Shown here in pieces: positions 57,001 to 64,000 of a stretch of 64,000 bases of DNA. The notes beneath the pieces are model-generated. The model was not told where the DNA came from, made no database searches, and saw only the letters and a list, made by a program, of their open reading frames with translations. Position numbers and translations under genes: made by a program. The DNA lies in the NCBI GenBank assembly GCA_965212595.1, contig CBDBVE010000016.1, positions 1 to 64,000 of the forward strand, read 5' to 3'. Position 1 is the first letter of the stretch; every line of letters starts with the position of its first letter. Source of the DNA: Poritiphilus sp965212595 (GTDB lineage: Bacteria > Bacteroidota > Bacteroidia > Flavobacteriales > Flavobacteriaceae).

Positions 57001-60000
57001 TTACTCAAGGTAGTAAAGGCATTAGAGGTTTGTCCATCACCTAGGTCCCTGTTAAAAATGATCAGATTTACCAGAGGAGGATTTTCTCGCCTCCAGCCAT
57101 CATCTCCTTGCCCAAACATAAAGACCTCCTCATGAGGACAGATCTCATCTTCGGGAAGGCGGTAAGCAAAATTGATAGGTACCGCCTGGCCCTTAAGTCG
57201 TTGAACGTGACGATACCGAATATTTAACAAATGAATAGCGTGAATTTCTTTTTCCGCTTTAATATCAACGGTCAATTGGTACGGTGCCCCCGGAGTCACA
57301 TTTACCGACGGGGAACCTACAAAATCTTCAAAATCATCGCTTCCCAGAGAAGGTGAATAAGGTTTAAAATAGGCACGTACGCGGATCTCCTCTTCAAATG
57401 CGAGCTCCTTTGGAATCAAAAAGGCCCCTTCAAAACTCATGCCCATAGTATTATCTGGTGCTATCGTCACTCCAGTTCCCAGGGGAATTGGGCTACCTCC
57501 TGCCAAGATGAAGGTCCCACCGCTACGCACAGGTTTAATATACATATCCGCGGCTTTAACAGCCTCGTCTTTTCGCTCCTGATATAAGGGTAAAGACTGA
57601 TGTTCCTCCAGATCACCTCCGTAGCCCCCTGCCCTTTTTAGCTCCCATTGTAAAGTGAAATCGCTGTTCTTGATGACTTTGACATCAGTGACGGCAAAGG
57701 TAAGTCCGGAGGCCCGGCCAAGGCGATATTCTACTTTAACTGTATAACGCCCTGCCGTATCTACCTGGAGCTGAGCCGTCCTAGAGGGCGTCCAGGTATT
57801 TGGAACAATATTGACGACTGCATCCTCATTGGGTTTGGCAATGACGCTCCAACGATATTGCCCCACATTATTGAACCTAGGGGATACGACTGGTAGGCCA
57901 TTGGCCTTTAACATTACGGTCTCGTTGAAACTTTGTAGCTCTACGCAATCTGGCACTTCAGGCTCTACGCCAAAAACAGGATCAGGTCGCTCACAGCAAA
58001 CGAACTTAGAAGTTATATCTTCATCAACTATTCCCCGGATCATACCGTCGTTGGGCCAATCGTACTCCCTACCGTTATAATGGGCTTTGGTTACCCAGTA
58101 GTTCTTAACGGGTTGTTGATTAAGATATAATTGGGGCAATTCTTCTTTGGTCTCCAGATCATTATGAGTCTCCACAAGAGTGCGTACTTCTGCAGGGATC
58201 ATATCTGGCCCGTTTTCTTCAGAGTATTTTCCTTGGGTACGAGTCTTTTCATTGTCTGGCAATGCAAAGACAGGGGATTCCTGATGGTTGTGGGATACCG
58301 TAATACACGGGTTAGAGAGCCCTCGAATAAAGGCCTGTTCTATGGCGATCTGAGTATTGGCAATGCGTTGCGCATGTGCTGCCAATTGTGAAGAAGAGGG
58401 AACCTGACTCATCAAGTCAGCCAGATGCCTACGGCGATCTGCCACTTCCTTTTTCGCGTCTTCGTTAAGATCTATCTCCAGGTCTATCCAATCGGTTCCT
58501 GGCCGCTCAATGGCATTGTAGCCAATGATGCGCACCTCGTGCTTGCCCAGACCTTTCAAAAGGACGACATAGGAAGGAGCCTGATTACCTCCAGGTATTT
58601 TAGTTTCGAAAGTAGAATCGGTGAAGTCTTGAGGTTTTCTGAGCCACCCGCCATCCGTAGAATGTACTCTTTTACTGATTACCTTCCATTCGCAGCGATT
58701 CATTTCCTTAAAAAAGTCCAGAAATATGCCACTTACTTTTAGTTGAACTTCCAGGTGTTCTTTTCCCAATTCTTCAAGACTGATACGTTGATTAGGATCT
58801 GAATGATGTAAGAGGTTTACCGCACTTTGGATCTTCCCCTCGTGAACGAGAAAATCACTCCCCTTGTTCAAACACTCATCGTCCTCCGTCTCTTCCGGTT
58901 TTTCGATCTCAACATGCGGATGAGGTTGTACCATTGGTATGGCATCAGTTTCAGCATCTGAAGAATCCCCAAAAACATGGGCAACTCCAATGGCCTCTAT
59001 TCTTTTTTGAAGCTCAAAAGCAATTTCTTCACCTTTATAAAGGAAATAGGCTTTAAGAACGAAAATACCATTGCTTAGGATGAGTACCCGAGCTATCTTG
59101 TCATCCTCATAAACGATCTTTGCAACGTTCGATGGATCTCCATTTTCATCCTCAATAAGCCAGTCTATTACTTGTCCCTCGCAATTTGAGATCACTTTGT
59201 ATTGATATACTCCATCTACACAAGTACAGTCCGGGCCTACTATCATCGCTACACACTCCACAGGAGGTGGAGGTGGTGGGGGTGGGGTAGTTGGGGTGTC
59301 CTCTTCTTCCGGGGGATGAGTAACCGTAGTCCCTCCTTCACCTTCCTCTTCTTCACCTTCCCCAATGGTGGTCCCCCCAACATTGATCCCAGTATCATCT
59401 TCTTGCATCTCGCAAAGTTCTACTCTAAAACAAAGCTCAAAACAGCCCACCAGTTCACCCTCTCCTCCTACAGTGAAAACCGGAATCTCGATCTTTTGAA
59501 TTCCTTCGAGATAGGTGTCTATAAATCCGCCTCCTTTTCCCCTGTCTGATTTGCTCGGGTCTAACTCTTTGATGTTGATGGAAAAGCCAAGGCGAGCGTC
59601 AAAACCCTCTTCAAAAACTTCGTTAAAAACAGGAATATTAAGTTCTACTCCACCATTTTCTAAGGTGGTCTCTATTGTACTGGTCTGGTCATAGGAATTC
59701 ACAGCGATCTCAACAACAAGTTCTGAACCAATAGGTTCACCCTTGCTTTGAATTCCTATCAATGTAACCTTGGACCCCATCGGGGCAGATTTCGAGCGCT
59801 CTAAAAAATGATTGGCAGCAGTTAGTTCTGTACTGACAGGGAGTTGTGAGTCCTGAAAATCATAGCGGATAAGTGAGTTTTTTGATTTTTTAGGCCTTCT
59901 TAGGAATTCATTTTCCTTTAGTTCTTCCGATTTGAAGAGGAAGGTCAACTTTGCCTTTTTTTTCTCCTCATTCCCAGCTTTTCCTTCAACCGTCATAGAG

Positions 60001-60314
60001 AACTCCTGAAGACCTTCTCCATCAAGATTGATCGACCAGGGTTTTCCTGCCTCACCTTTATCCGAATTTCCACCGCTATCTATCTCGATCGCGGTGATTT
60101 GAATCGAGGTTTCTCTGCCTAAATCGCTTTCAATTGGAAAATTCCGGCTAAGCAAAATATGGTTCAATGGGGTTATTTTTCTATGAGCCAATTTGGCTCG
60201 GATAATTGCTTTGGAAGTTTCGGTTTTTACTTCGATATACCATTGAGAACCCAAATTCTCTCCGTTGTACTTGATTCCTGATAAGGTCAGTTTGCTTGTT
60301 TTGTATGCTTTCAT
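50865..60314 (-). CDS. giant RHS-repeat protein
   Basis: The 3,149-residue protein has no signal peptide. Residues about 7-128 and 182-300 are two copies of a beta-sandwich module (KLTLSGIKYNGENLGS / KVTLIGIQSKGEPIGS). An acidic linker and proline tract (341-351) and immunoglobulin-like segments follow. YD/RHS repeats (for example LTEISEPLTRNTT, YDRWGLAKEVQWFDG, YDKLGRLLTVKDKNN) run from about 1290 to 2690 and end in a diverged RHS core motif YYHWNHNGALTYLTDTQG (from Tyr2696). The tail of about 430 residues has a hydrophobic stretch (about 2865-2905) and a charged C-terminus without recognised fold. RHS shells encapsulate C-terminal toxins or surface domains; export route and activity here are unknown. 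Direct repeats flank the gene. Confidence 0.93.
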   Translation of the reverse strand: MKAYKTSKLTLSGIKYNGENLGSQWYIEVKTETSKAIIRAKLAHRKITPLNHILLSRNFPIESDLGRETSIQITAIEIDSGGNSDKGEAGKPWSINLDGEGLQEFSMTVEGKAGNEEKKKAKLTFLFKSEELKENEFLRRPKKSKNSLIRYDFQDSQLPVSTELTAANHFLERSKSAPMGSKVTLIGIQSKGEPIGSELVVEIAVNSYDQTSTIETTLENGGVELNIPVFNEVFEEGFDARLGFSINIKELDPSKSDRGKGGGFIDTYLEGIQKIEIPVFTVGGEGELVGCFELCFRVELCEMQEDDTGINVGGTTIGEGEEEEGEGGTTVTHPPEEEDTPTTPPPPPPPPVECVAMIVGPDCTCVDGVYQYKVISNCEGQVIDWLIEDENGDPSNVAKIVYEDDKIARVLILSNGIFVLKAYFLYKGEEIAFELQKRIEAIGVAHVFGDSSDAETDAIPMVQPHPHVEIEKPEETEDDECLNKGSDFLVHEGKIQSAVNLLHHSDPNQRISLEELGKEHLEVQLKVSGIFLDFFKEMNRCEWKVISKRVHSTDGGWLRKPQDFTDSTFETKIPGGNQAPSYVVLLKGLGKHEVRIIGYNAIERPGTDWIDLEIDLNEDAKKEVADRRRHLADLMSQVPSSSQLAAHAQRIANTQIAIEQAFIRGLSNPCITVSHNHQESPVFALPDNEKTRTQGKYSEENGPDMIPAEVRTLVETHNDLETKEELPQLYLNQQPVKNYWVTKAHYNGREYDWPNDGMIRGIVDEDITSKFVCCERPDPVFGVEPEVPDCVELQSFNETVMLKANGLPVVSPRFNNVGQYRWSVIAKPNEDAVVNIVPNTWTPSRTAQLQVDTAGRYTVKVEYRLGRASGLTFAVTDVKVIKNSDFTLQWELKRAGGYGGDLEEHQSLPLYQERKDEAVKAADMYIKPVRSGGTFILAGGSPIPLGTGVTIAPDNTMGMSFEGAFLIPKELAFEEEIRVRAYFKPYSPSLGSDDFEDFVGSPSVNVTPGAPYQLTVDIKAEKEIHAIHLLNIRYRHVQRLKGQAVPINFAYRLPEDEICPHEEVFMFGQGDDGWRRENPPLVNLIIFNRDLGDGQTSNAFTTLSNVGDAHNAANGNLFFELNLFETMGHGINQMLNISYNSLQSTYQDSLELYKRLNGISQDIINRHWCRNFIGKGWLSSYHLTVRYYVVPLSIDGRVKELFAEVVAPDGNRIQFKQRGETPSGNDSDSATTTTSSSTVFDGEYRPFFGSDYWMRSTELGHTLILQRSGNESVLKDINQVHWTFDRFGLLTEISEPLTRNTTTSNLKVTNTSNKTTIEDSSGRKTEIELIPEMQSQFSGLLKIKLPDGEETKLFLAESCITNLNRSSIQAWIMSYHDNIGQGDTCAVLKTLKDPIETEATYDYYIGEPFKGVPLEVARNFWGKLGKFKKGTRQVREMHWFYEGFDTDNQVLVFKNAVGVDFVNIIDPKRLALNSLSYIQKQRDTTQKIMMGSPNYDPRSQNSAQMAPKMISRYQYYKNTKLVSESTDLHGEKTKRTYFKVEEGRYLLEEITYPNKTKTKLEYQAGTALPNKIYTPSKGSSQTGTKPFTEYRYNANLQVTEVIKPSLRMASGEENGIKESWVFQDSTGRLESYTDVNNTKRTFGYREEIRDAQGVDLPTSVTVHMDNNLKLITQMGYDSYGRQTLKYDPRFGTITKYTFQKLGLLEREILQPIKTEKGSVEEAEIMNTYNAMGSHVFQATPLGTEVWIPDEHSQTAMHIDYANNRTVYEYYPSGALSKKTNPGGGSTLYFLDEIDRILRKKYPHPDNRTGAKRSDRFTVVLEYKDDEKKTIARRHKLNGNNPGGVLVENVDIFRDGDVFTQTTKTGGGPAFEKIQYTYDRWGLAKEVQWFDGDQLKKRMIQERDDWGRDIKQTHANRARSIKRSTFITYYHDGKLKKRSHEPTGTSGNQPESHFTYDKLGRLLTVKDKNNITLQSLKYQDFGNDPEANAVSKITETSQDPSAAPGTERTIDSQVFTYNRRGLVVLEEAAGMEREKRYDKMGRLVMEIEPGMDRSTSSGMESKKTELKFTLDALGRATKIMRKATVRNPGVSLSYLNKDWPDSLQEVETVLQECTYAWHGRMATQKQGAVTTHFEYDKHGRLQKRKEQLESGPAQVYEEVTYDGLDRVKRRVRLNLGVQTYKHNDGERKIEAEWRLSTAIFRATTQLNWSGQITDYTIDQNKVGMDVHRGYQDAPVSLKYEYDDLGDLKSKIYLRPGLGGASYGKIDYRQNGIGILREQDVSITSLDSKTIKQQKKFAYDGNQHLTKIETRTDIAARSNKWKAYKFQYNHGGFLKKYERPDWSPRSGDYSGMGIQSLYEHDVHGKLLRIREGLLPPQFESVLLELHYSNPQRQYISGNYLVAKKDLSPRNALKGVTYNFKYYGRNRQYAQDYMYDGLGGIETQVTSYTGINGMRKEDWRSNDKNSADPRFITSYRRFAKATSPSAAVEKYNYIYNTQLSGFGGLLLATGMPVTHGPFNSEFGRPQLLKPQKRKLAFSETRGIPHGADFPVNSIMISESSAHDETTPKPGRGEIHKGFEHNAAGQLVAASYQMLKREPSDRTFRSNISNTGHSLKNYNLFFYEPDGALMAQFGVTAATGVPNQLLIFINDGGTTLAEQDVFRNTFKIHDTLPGAGVRLGTTLGKFTQSDHDHEFWGECYYHWNHNGALTYLTDTQGRVAADFRFATAQNESDLFGENFDPAREPQVFSRMFKNNTRDLNAWELHENAPMSFDMAVSQVVSLLQRNEQMLLRAADLENPPRTSNAYGTTLAPFGYEAEVPSYANLIYHSTLDLFRGIGDALTAGYASEWRNAIYDHDQDLAGIRNPMTYIAGQITGTVISIYLSFAAAPLRAAQASNAARSAMLLTVTSDVLTFSRSVENIRSGKASFFDYLGLAAPMSAVGALRVQHTRNLKVGNSIDKARNAMTRVPSNPGKVAHIMVKPTKALKSDPQVMADLEKFHPVAEVLKKGRETEISEIMGNTVPLLSLSKETADALRNMGITWRRNYYTVGQVDEVYRKIWRKLLREAGEDLDKIAAGHRLDLGINRFQAAFEVRMFKWAMDGFVQGNPNIKKWLMNLMEKHGTRANSSSGSGITKQLMKKLDDGSEMVIEFLE

Positions 60315-60772
60315 TGGCTTAAGGTGATCACATTAGGTTTTCGGGCAAGTAAATTTTACCCAGGATAAGCTTGCGCTCGTATAGCCTAGACAGTTTAAGA
60401 TCTTTGAAAAATTAGGGTGAGGGAAGTGTTAGTAATTTACAAAATAATCGTGCAAAGTAAAAGGGTTTTTCTGATATTAATAAAAGCTGTTTCAGAAGCG
60501 GTATAAGCATTCAAAAGGCCACTTGGGTTCAAACTTTTAAAAAGGAAGGGGCCCAGCGTTCTAATGCTCTTACAATCTGCTGCTGGGTATCAAAGTCGTT
60601 ATAGACTAGTGCGAAACACCGCTAGTCTTTATGTGTTGTTGTTTTGGCTCCCTAATAATTTTAGATTGTACATAAGGCACAAAACCGTATTTGCTATGAC
60701 CTTCATCTGTGCTAAGCTATATACAACCACTTTAAAGCTAAAGCTTTTTGAAAGTGATTCTTACACCAAAAA

Positions 60773-60899
60773 ACCCAAACCTAAACTTGAGGTTTAGATA
60801 ATACTATGTTAACCCTGAAAGAAAAATTAAACCCGAATTTTGGGGCGAGACTTTTCTCTTATTGGTCTTAGTTTGAGTTAGTTTAGTTTGGTAAAACCG
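60773..60899 (+). repeat. 127-bp direct repeat, right copy
   Basis: This copy matches 50369-50495 with six mismatches, two of them in the last 109 bases. It begins with a small hairpin AAACCT-AAACTTG-AGGTTT and its last seven bases AAAACCG are the left arm of the terminator at 60893-60927. The distance between copies is 10,404 bp. Confidence 0.95.
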
Positions 60900-60927
60900 G
60901 GATGCCCCGCTGCATGCCGGTTTTTTT
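60893..60927 (+). terminator. rho-independent terminator, probably bidirectional
   Basis: AAAACCGG pairs with CCGGTTTT; inside, after a G-G mismatch, ATGC pairs with GCAT around CCCGCT; seven T follow. It can end a rightward RNA that includes the right repeat copy, and, because the left arm starts with four A, also the leftward acyltransferase transcript that stops at 60951. Confidence 0.85.
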
Positions 60928-60950
60928 ATTTCTTCTAAAAACGCGAGCCA

Positions 60951-62057
60951 CTAAATCTTGAAATACACTTTCTTCTTATCTAAAAAATACGTGAGATACC
61001 AGAAAATAAAAAGCACAAAAAGCGCATTGACTACCATAATTACCTTTTCTGTAACTCCTATAGGACCCAGTATTCCTTTCGTAAAAATTTCCCCGAATCC
61101 ACGGAACCATTGATGCCCAACTGTTTCGGCAAAGAGGTAAATAAAAATCGAATTCGTCCCAACTACGGAAAAGATCTTAAGCCACTTTTTGTGGTTTCCC
61201 TTGATATCAATCCACCAGTAAAACAAGGCTAGGGTAAGTATGGTCCAACCCCCTGAAGCCAGGGTAAAAGAAGTGGTTGCAATACGTTTTATTATTGGTG
61301 TTATGCTCAGCCAATCCATGGCGTAACCCAGCACAAGTATAATAGAACCCCAGACGAGAAAAGGCTTGATCTTTTCCGATGGCTTTCTGGTTGAAATCAA
61401 TATTTGTCCGCACACCACTCCCCAAATAGTGTGGGCAGCCGTAGGGATGAAGTTGATAAATACCCATCCTCCGTCATTGATCTGGCCCATAAAGATCATA
61501 TCGGTAAAAGATCCAAAACTCTCCCCCTGGTTGAAAGGGTCTGCCGGATTATAAACCCTATATAAGATCTCGGTAAGAAGCAAGAGTCCAATAGACACCA
61601 CAATTTGGGTTCTATGAGAGCTATTCATGAGCGCGTATGCGATTAGGATAGTAAAGGCCAGTTGAACCAAGACATTCCACAACTCCCACACCAGCGCATG
61701 ACTATAAACGCAATGTAATAGCACCCCAAAGGCAAAAAGCAGAAAACACCTTTGAATAATGTGCCTGGTTGCAGCTTTTCGGCTCCCGGAGGCTAGCCTC
61801 TTTCTCAGTGAAAAAGGCATAGCAACGCCAACGATAAACATGAAAAAAGGCTGTATAAGATCCCAGAACCGAAGTCCGTTCCAGGGGTGGTGAATCAGTT
61901 GTTCGGACATTGACGCTAAAAAAGCATTTCCTTTGGCAAATTCATGGAAATTGTGGTGGAAACCCGCTGCTTCAGCGATTAAAAGAAACATGGTTAAGCC
62001 TCTAAAAACATCTAAAGAAAAAAGCCGTTTAGATACATTGGTTTTTGTGTTTGTCAT
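60951..62057 (-). CDS. HGSNAT/DUF5009-like membrane acyltransferase
   Basis: The 368-residue protein has about ten membrane segments and starts KRLFSLDVFRGLTMFLLIAEAAG, the family signature, followed by HHPWNGLRFWDLIQPFFMFIVGVAMPFSLRKRL. INFIPTAAHTIWGVVCGQIL and KIFSVVGTNSIFIYLFAETVGHQWFRGF follow. These marks fit the bacterial relatives of heparan-alpha-glucosaminide N-acetyltransferase, which move acetyl groups across a membrane onto a sugar amine. The actual acceptor is unknown. It lies 58 bp downstream of a sulfatase on the same strand, a sensible partner for a sulfated or amino-sugar glycan. Confidence 0.87.
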   Translation of the reverse strand: MTNTKTNVSKRLFSLDVFRGLTMFLLIAEAAGFHHNFHEFAKGNAFLASMSEQLIHHPWNGLRFWDLIQPFFMFIVGVAMPFSLRKRLASGSRKAATRHIIQRCFLLFAFGVLLHCVYSHALVWELWNVLVQLAFTILIAYALMNSSHRTQIVVSIGLLLLTEILYRVYNPADPFNQGESFGSFTDMIFMGQINDGGWVFINFIPTAAHTIWGVVCGQILISTRKPSEKIKPFLVWGSIILVLGYAMDWLSITPIIKRIATTSFTLASGGWTILTLALFYWWIDIKGNHKKWLKIFSVVGTNSIFIYLFAETVGHQWFRGFGEIFTKGILGPIGVTEKVIMVVNALFVLFIFWYLTYFLDKKKVYFKI

Positions 62058-62115
62058 TGGTTATGAATTGGTTATCACTTTTTAAGATACAAATAAATTA
62101 TGGCTCCAAACCATT

Positions 62116-63693
62116 TCAAGACTTCAGGTTTTTGAGCATTCCTGAGAATTCAGGATCTTCTTCCTTCAAGGGATCATATTCTGGATTAACACATCGATCT
62201 CCCCAGATACCATACATCACTTTTAGACCTTCGGTACCTTCCCGGTATTGGCCTTTATCATCAGTTTTGAAAATCCAATTTTCCAGAAGGTCCCGGTGCA
62301 ATTGTAGTGCATCAACGTAGGTGGGATCAGAGGCAAGATTGATCAGTTCATGAGGGTCGTTTTTCAGGTCGTAGAGTTCTTCCTGAGGTCTTTCCGGTTT
62401 CCAAAACCTGGCCTGAATTTCATTTAACTGGCCCTCTTCATACGCCTTTCGAATAGTCTTAGTTATCTCCCAATCATCCCTATAATTTGGTTGCATATAG
62501 GGCCTATCAGTCATAAAATTCCTGATATACTTAAAGTCTTTCGTCCGAACAGAACGGATTCGGTCAATGGTAAAGTCGCATCGATCCCGAACTGAAATCA
62601 CATGATCTCTTGGGATGTAGTCATCTGCCAAAAAATCTTTTCCTTGGATATACTCTGGTGGTGTAATTTTAGCTAGTCCTATTGAAGTGGCACCAATATC
62701 AAGTCCATTTATGAGCTCATCACTAAGCCCATCATTCCTGCCTTTAAAATTTTCTAAATTTCCATTTTTATCAAAATAACTCAATATTAACGGTACTTTA
62801 ATCCCTCCTTCGTACAAGAATTGCTTGTGTCTCCATAGTCGCATGCCGTGGTCTGAAAAAAAGAAAACATAGGTATTTTTTAGAAGTCCCTTCTCTTTCA
62901 AATCGGCCAGAGTTTCACCGACCGCTTTATCTGTAAGCTCAATAGATTCGAGGTAAGAAGCCCATTCTTCTCGCATATAAGAAGTCTGTGGATAATAGGG
63001 TGGCAATTTCAACTTATCCGAACGTATTTGCCGCACTAGCTTTTCTTGAAAATCCGCGTGATAGATGTACTTATTACCAGAAAATTGAATTTGGCCAAAA
63101 TAGGGTTGATTGCCTCCTTTTTGGCTCCAATCAACCTCCTCTCCAACCAGTCCGTACAACCCATTATCCCTATATTTTCCAGTGTAAAGACTATCTCTGG
63201 TATATTGAAAGTTATAATCGTCTTTTCCCTGATTGAAGGTAAAATAACCTTCTCTTTTGAAAAGTTCTGGTAGTGTTTTTACACCTTCTGGTAAACGAAT
63301 GGCAGAGGCTTCAGTTCTGGAACTGTGGTGATTATGAAGACCAAAAGTGGTGGGCATGGTTCCTGTAATGATTGCTGAACGCAGAGGTGAACACACTGGT
63401 GCGGGCATAATGGCATTTGCAAACCTCAGCCCATTATTGGCCAGGCGATCTATATTTGGTGTGTTTACATTTTTATCACCATAGCAGCCTAAATTGGGAG
63501 AAATATCCTCTACATAAAGCCACAGAATATTAGGCGGTTCAGCTCGCTGTTTCTCCTCAGAACACGAAAATCCTATAAATCCAAGACACAGAATAAGAAG
63601 AAAACGAGTTACATCGCTCCGTTCTTTAATCCACAATTTATTTAAGCGTGTCTTTCCGTCTAGGTCGTAGTTCTTTGTTTTTTTCATAACCAA
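62116..63693 (-). CDS. type I sulfatase, lipoprotein
   Basis: The 525-residue protein has a lipobox-like GFSC (Cys44) after a hydrophobic segment, so it is exported and anchored. NILWLYVEDISPNLGCYGDKNVNTPNIDRLANNGLRF is the N-terminal metal region, and CSPLR (Cys101) is the C-x-P-x-R sulfatase signature whose Cys becomes formylglycine. FFSDHGMRLWRHKQFLYEGGIKVPLI supplies further metal ligands, and EELYDLKNDPHELINLA closes the fold. Glu62 stands where many sulfatases have the first Asp of the DD pair. It removes sulfate from a glycan; the substrate is not readable. An ATG at 63687 is an alternative start. Confidence 0.93.
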   Translation of the reverse strand: MVMKKTKNYDLDGKTRLNKLWIKERSDVTRFLLILCLGFIGFSCSEEKQRAEPPNILWLYVEDISPNLGCYGDKNVNTPNIDRLANNGLRFANAIMPAPVCSPLRSAIITGTMPTTFGLHNHHSSRTEASAIRLPEGVKTLPELFKREGYFTFNQGKDDYNFQYTRDSLYTGKYRDNGLYGLVGEEVDWSQKGGNQPYFGQIQFSGNKYIYHADFQEKLVRQIRSDKLKLPPYYPQTSYMREEWASYLESIELTDKAVGETLADLKEKGLLKNTYVFFFSDHGMRLWRHKQFLYEGGIKVPLILSYFDKNGNLENFKGRNDGLSDELINGLDIGATSIGLAKITPPEYIQGKDFLADDYIPRDHVISVRDRCDFTIDRIRSVRTKDFKYIRNFMTDRPYMQPNYRDDWEITKTIRKAYEEGQLNEIQARFWKPERPQEELYDLKNDPHELINLASDPTYVDALQLHRDLLENWIFKTDDKGQYREGTEGLKVMYGIWGDRCVNPEYDPLKEEDPEFSGMLKNLKS

Positions 63694-63825
63694 AGTCTAA
63701 TTAACCACTCCAAAAGTGACGGCTATTATGAAGGAGCATCTGATTAATATTCCTATTGCTAGCCTTACCCGGTTGGAAATTGCCGTAGCACTATACCTTC
63801 TTAAGCGGACAAATTTACCTTAAGC

Positions 63826-64000
63826 CTATTCTCTGGTGCCAAGTTCAATGTTCTTCACAATGAATTTTCCAACCGCTTTACCTTGCTCTACTCCTTTTTC
63901 TATAGCCGGCATATAATGTATTCCTCCGTACAGTCTGCTAATTGCAGCCTCCTCTGAGGCTTCAAAAAAAGACCCATAACTTCTTTTGGGAAGCCCGTAT
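63826..64000 (-). CDS. vanadium haloperoxidase / PAP2-type phosphatase, C-terminal end
   Basis: The last 57 residues of a leftward gene enter from the right edge (YGLPKRSYGSFFEASEEAAI, then SRLYGGIHYMPAIEKGVEQG). SRLYGGIHY is the terminal motif of vanadium-dependent haloperoxidases and PAP2 acid phosphatases, with the His that binds vanadate or attacks phosphate. Which of the two activities it has cannot be told from this fragment. It ends 132 bp upstream of the sulfatase start on the same strand. Confidence 0.8.
   Translation of the reverse strand, partial: YGLPKRSYGSFFEASEEAAISRLYGGIHYMPAIEKGVEQGKAVGKFIVKNIELGTRE

Larger units (their letters stand above)
60315..60950. other. 636-bp region upstream of RHS with right repeat copy
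   Basis: This gap must contain the RHS promoter. It has a hairpin AGACTAG / CTAGTCT at 60603-60628, the right repeat copy at 60773-60899 and a terminator at 60893-60927. A rightward frame of 77 codons at 60564 has no protein-like character and is not called. Confidence 0.55.

Noticed and set aside
60564..60797. 77-codon rightward frame upstream of the RHS gene
   Set aside because: It has no protein-like composition, runs through a hairpin and into the repeat, and has no recognisable domain.
50369..60899. Insertion sequence or composite transposon
   Set aside because: The flanking repeats are direct, contain no transposase gene and have no terminal inverted repeats; only the RHS gene lies between them.
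1..64000. tRNA, rRNA or origin sequences
   Set aside because: No cloverleaf, conserved rRNA segment or DnaA-box cluster was seen in the non-coding stretches; short ones could be missed by eye.

Overview
The window looks like the chromosome of a flavobacterium (Bacteroidota), probably marine or polysaccharide-degrading. The grounds are a SusC/SusD pair, a hybrid two-component (propeller-kinase-receiver-AraC) regulator, a PorP/SprF-type protein of the type IX secretion/gliding family, many lipoproteins with a Cys lipobox, A-rich leaders instead of strong Shine-Dalgarno sites, a C-type sulfatase and moderately low GC. I saw no rRNA, tRNA, CRISPR array, transposase or integrase.

Layout. 1-4043: small metabolic and regulatory genes (two SnoaL-like proteins, ketopantoate-reductase-like enzyme, cupin, GlxA-type regulator, acetyltransferase). 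4286-7269: a phosphofructokinase and universal stress protein pair, divergent from a CBS-domain gene that has an Fnr-like box upstream. 7399-23421 (minus strand): a carbohydrate-use locus that reads SSS symporter, GH130, CBM9-like, GHL10-like lipoprotein, SusC, SusD, hairpin, FG-GAP/ASPIC lipoprotein, GMC oxidoreductase, Tat-exported small subunit. Divergent from it at 23785-33481 are a LytS/LytTR two-component pair and five tightly coupled genes of the 'planctomycete cytochrome' type (PSD1, DUF1501, NHL propeller, two chitobiase/discoidin-like modules, one of them fused to DUF2231 and a heme-c domain). The two arms together suggest import of a glycoside plus its oxidation outside the cytoplasm; the substrate is unknown.

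33524-40711 (minus) holds a MORN/TPR protein with two DUF3857-transglutaminase paralogues, one of which has lost the catalytic residues. 41041-44142 holds a PD40 protein and a PorP/SprF protein with a SPOR-like tail. 44143-45545 is a response regulator with Glu in place of the phospho-accepting Asp, set between two unusually hairpin-rich non-coding stretches. 45606-50268 is an orphan hybrid two-component regulator and a small lipoprotein.

50369-60899 is the most unusual region: a single 3,149-codon RHS gene lies between two direct copies of a 127-bp sequence (10,404 bp apart, 6 mismatches by eye). The right copy ends inside the stem of a rho-independent terminator; the left copy stops at the same base without it. 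No immunity gene, VgrG, PAAR, transposase or integrase is visible nearby. 60951-64000 has an HGSNAT-like membrane acyltransferase, a sulfatase and the end of a vanadium-haloperoxidase/PAP2-like gene.

All family calls are from reading the sequence; no database search was run.
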